64,000 nucleotides of DNA, from NCBI RefSeq assembly GCF_004403305.1, contig NZ_SOHE01000015.1, positions 1-64,000 on the forward strand, given 5' to 3'. This DNA comes from Cryobacterium frigoriphilum. Lineage in GTDB: Bacteria; Actinomycetota; Actinomycetes; Actinomycetales; Microbacteriaceae. Shown here piece by piece: positions 63,132-64,000 of the stretch (its first letter is position 1; every line of letters begins with the position of its first letter). Both the position numbers and the translations under genes were made by a program. The notes beneath the pieces were generated by a model. It ran no database searches, was not told where the DNA came from, and saw only the letters and a list, made by a program, of their open reading frames with translations.

Positions 63132-63866
63132 ATCATCTCCATCTCTACCCTTCCCACCAACGCTCCTGCCGCAGCCCCGAGCCGTCGTATCGCCACCGCC
63201 CCGTCGTCCGTCTCGCGGTCCCGCCGTCGCGGCGTGCTGACCGGCGCCGCGCTCGCCGGAGCGGTCGCGCTCACGCTGACCGCAGCGACCGGTGCGAGCG
63301 CCGCCGCCAGCTATTCCTTCAGCGAGGGCCACGTCGATGTCGTGCACGTGGGTTTCAACTCCGCCGGCACGGGTCTCGGCCTCGCCGTCGGCAACGAGGG
63401 CGACCCCGCTCATCCCGAGGGCGTCTATGCGGCGGCCGACTCGCAGTTTGTCGTGACCGACACCGAAGCCCTCGGTGGCTTCGTGCTTCCCGAGGACCCG
63501 GCTGTGGCGGAGGTGAACGGCGTGCTCTTTGCCGGGTTCTCCGGTTCCGGCGACCTGATCGAATCCGGCATCTTCGGGTACGGCGATCAGGTCTCGGTCA
63601 CGCTCGAGGACTGGGACTTCGTGCCGGCCGCGGGTGAATCGGCGGGAACGACGTTCCTGATCGAGCAGCAGTCGAGCAGCGATACCTTCTTCGATGGTGC
63701 GGGCGACGTGCAGGACTTCACCGTCAACACCATTGACGCGCCCGAAGCCTTCCACGAGCACGCGACCTGGACCTTCGAGAAGGCCGGCACCTACACCTTC
63801 GATTTCACCGCCGAGGGCAACGGGTTCGCAGCTGACCTGACCCCGTTCACCTTCGTCGTCGGCTAG
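63132..63866 (+). CDS. Choice-of-anchor M domain secreted protein
   Basis: This secreted protein (about 244 residues from ATC at 63132) has a twin-Arg-like basic n-region (SRSRRRG), a hydrophobic core (GAALAGAVALTLTAATGASAAA) and one beta domain of the actinobacterial surface-anchored type (YSFSEGHVDVVHVGFNSAG ... HEHATWTFEKAGTYTFDFTAEG). Such proteins accompany zinc/manganese ABC transporters. No LPXTG motif is present. No ATG, GTG or TTG lies before the signal peptide in frame, but GGAAAGG stands 4 bases before ATC. The other start, GTG 63234, would give a signal peptide without positive charges. Confidence 0.75.
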   Translation: MISISTLPTNAPAAAPSRRIATAPSSVSRSRRRGVLTGAALAGAVALTLTAATGASAAASYSFSEGHVDVVHVGFNSAGTGLGLAVGNEGDPAHPEGVYAAADSQFVVTDTEALGGFVLPEDPAVAEVNGVLFAGFSGSGDLIESGIFGYGDQVSVTLEDWDFVPAAGESAGTTFLIEQQSSSDTFFDGAGDVQDFTVNTIDAPEAFHEHATWTFEKAGTYTFDFTAEGNGFAADLTPFTFVVG

Positions 63867-63880
63867 CTCGAAACCTGAGC

Positions 63881-63919
63881 GCAGTGCTGCCGGGCGCCGA
63901 TGGTGCCGGGCAGCACTGC
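63881..63919 (+). terminator. Stem-loop after the surface-protein gene
   Basis: GCAGTGCTGCC at 63881 pairs with GGCAGCACTGC ending at 63919, with a GC-rich loop that can extend the stem. It begins 15 bases after the stop codon. Confidence 0.7.
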
Positions 63920-63949
63920 TGTAGCGCTACAGTCAATACGTGCGCGCTT

Positions 63950-63968
63950 AACGATAACGATTCTCGTT
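63950..63968. promoter_or_regulatory. Second Zur-like palindrome near the right edge
   Basis: AACGATAACGATTCTCGTT follows the same AAnGAnAAnCnTTnTCnTT layout as the site at 63072, except at the centre. It is downstream of a terminator, so it probably controls the next gene, beyond the window. Confidence 0.6.
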
Positions 63969-64000
63969 CTCGGGACTTGCTGCGACCACAAAGCCTCAAT

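Noticed and set aside
63234-63866. GTG at 63234 as start of the surface protein
   Set aside because: It would remove the basic n-region of the signal peptide and has no ribosome site; the in-frame extension to 63132 explains both.

Overview
The window is high-GC DNA (roughly 70 percent by eye) with dense coding, frequent GTG starts and many 1-4 base overlaps between consecutive genes. The gene set suggests an actinobacterium, most likely of the Microbacteriaceae: PadR-UbiB pair, TM0106-type nuclease-helicase, DUF2510 protein, actinobacterial-type group 1h hydrogenase, NiCoT permease and a choice-of-anchor M surface protein. The genus cannot be fixed from the sequence alone. No rRNA, tRNA, transposase, prophage or CRISPR array was recognised, so this reads as chromosomal DNA.

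Layout. 1-2.2 kb: end of an unidentified gene, an M20 carbamoyl-amino-acid/allantoate amidohydrolase and an XRE-cupin regulator, followed by a block of large palindromic repeats. 2.3-9.7 kb: two divergent copies of a three-gene heme-dependent oxidative N-demethylase (dimethylamine monooxygenase-like) module. The left copy has an extra cupin gene; the right copy runs on into an ammonium transporter and a P-II protein. 9.8-16 kb: CYTH-CHAD protein, a small membrane protein, an FHA protein with a small partner, and a UbiB-like kinase with its PadR regulator. 16-19.6 kb: a 1150-residue nuclease-helicase fusion. 19.7-25.8 kb: the fructose PTS (HPr, Enzyme I, FruA, FruK, DeoR regulator). 26-30.3 kb: SbcCD. 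30.3-49.4 kb: mixed housekeeping genes, including an esterase, AraC regulator, deoxyribonucleotidase, HtrA-type protease, Tyr phosphatase, Gmad2 lipoprotein, cystine-type ABC importer, RecQ-phosphoribosyltransferase fusion, M18 aminopeptidase, MpaB-type oxygenase, orphan Phd antitoxin, molybdopterin oxidoreductase, sugar transporter and a solitary JetD-like (TIGR02679) protein.

49.4-63.0 kb is a hydrogen-oxidation island. Leftward genes encode a NiCoT nickel permease and a FecBCD-like ABC importer that may also serve nickel or cobalt. Rightward genes encode HypA, HypB, the small and large subunits of a group 1h (high-affinity, atmospheric-H2 type) [NiFe]-hydrogenase, a NifU/Rieske-like Fe-S protein, four poorly understood accessory proteins, the maturation protease and HypC. 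HypD, HypE and HypF are not in the window. The window ends with a zinc-type anchored surface protein preceded by a Zur-like palindrome, and a second near-identical palindrome stands just before the right edge.

Two systems deserve most attention: the mirrored pair of N-demethylase modules coupled to Amt/P-II, which suggests nitrogen scavenging from methylated amines, and the hydrogenase accessory block with unassigned proteins. A general oddity is the number of short tandem repeats (3-18 bp) at gene ends, in linkers and across stop codons.
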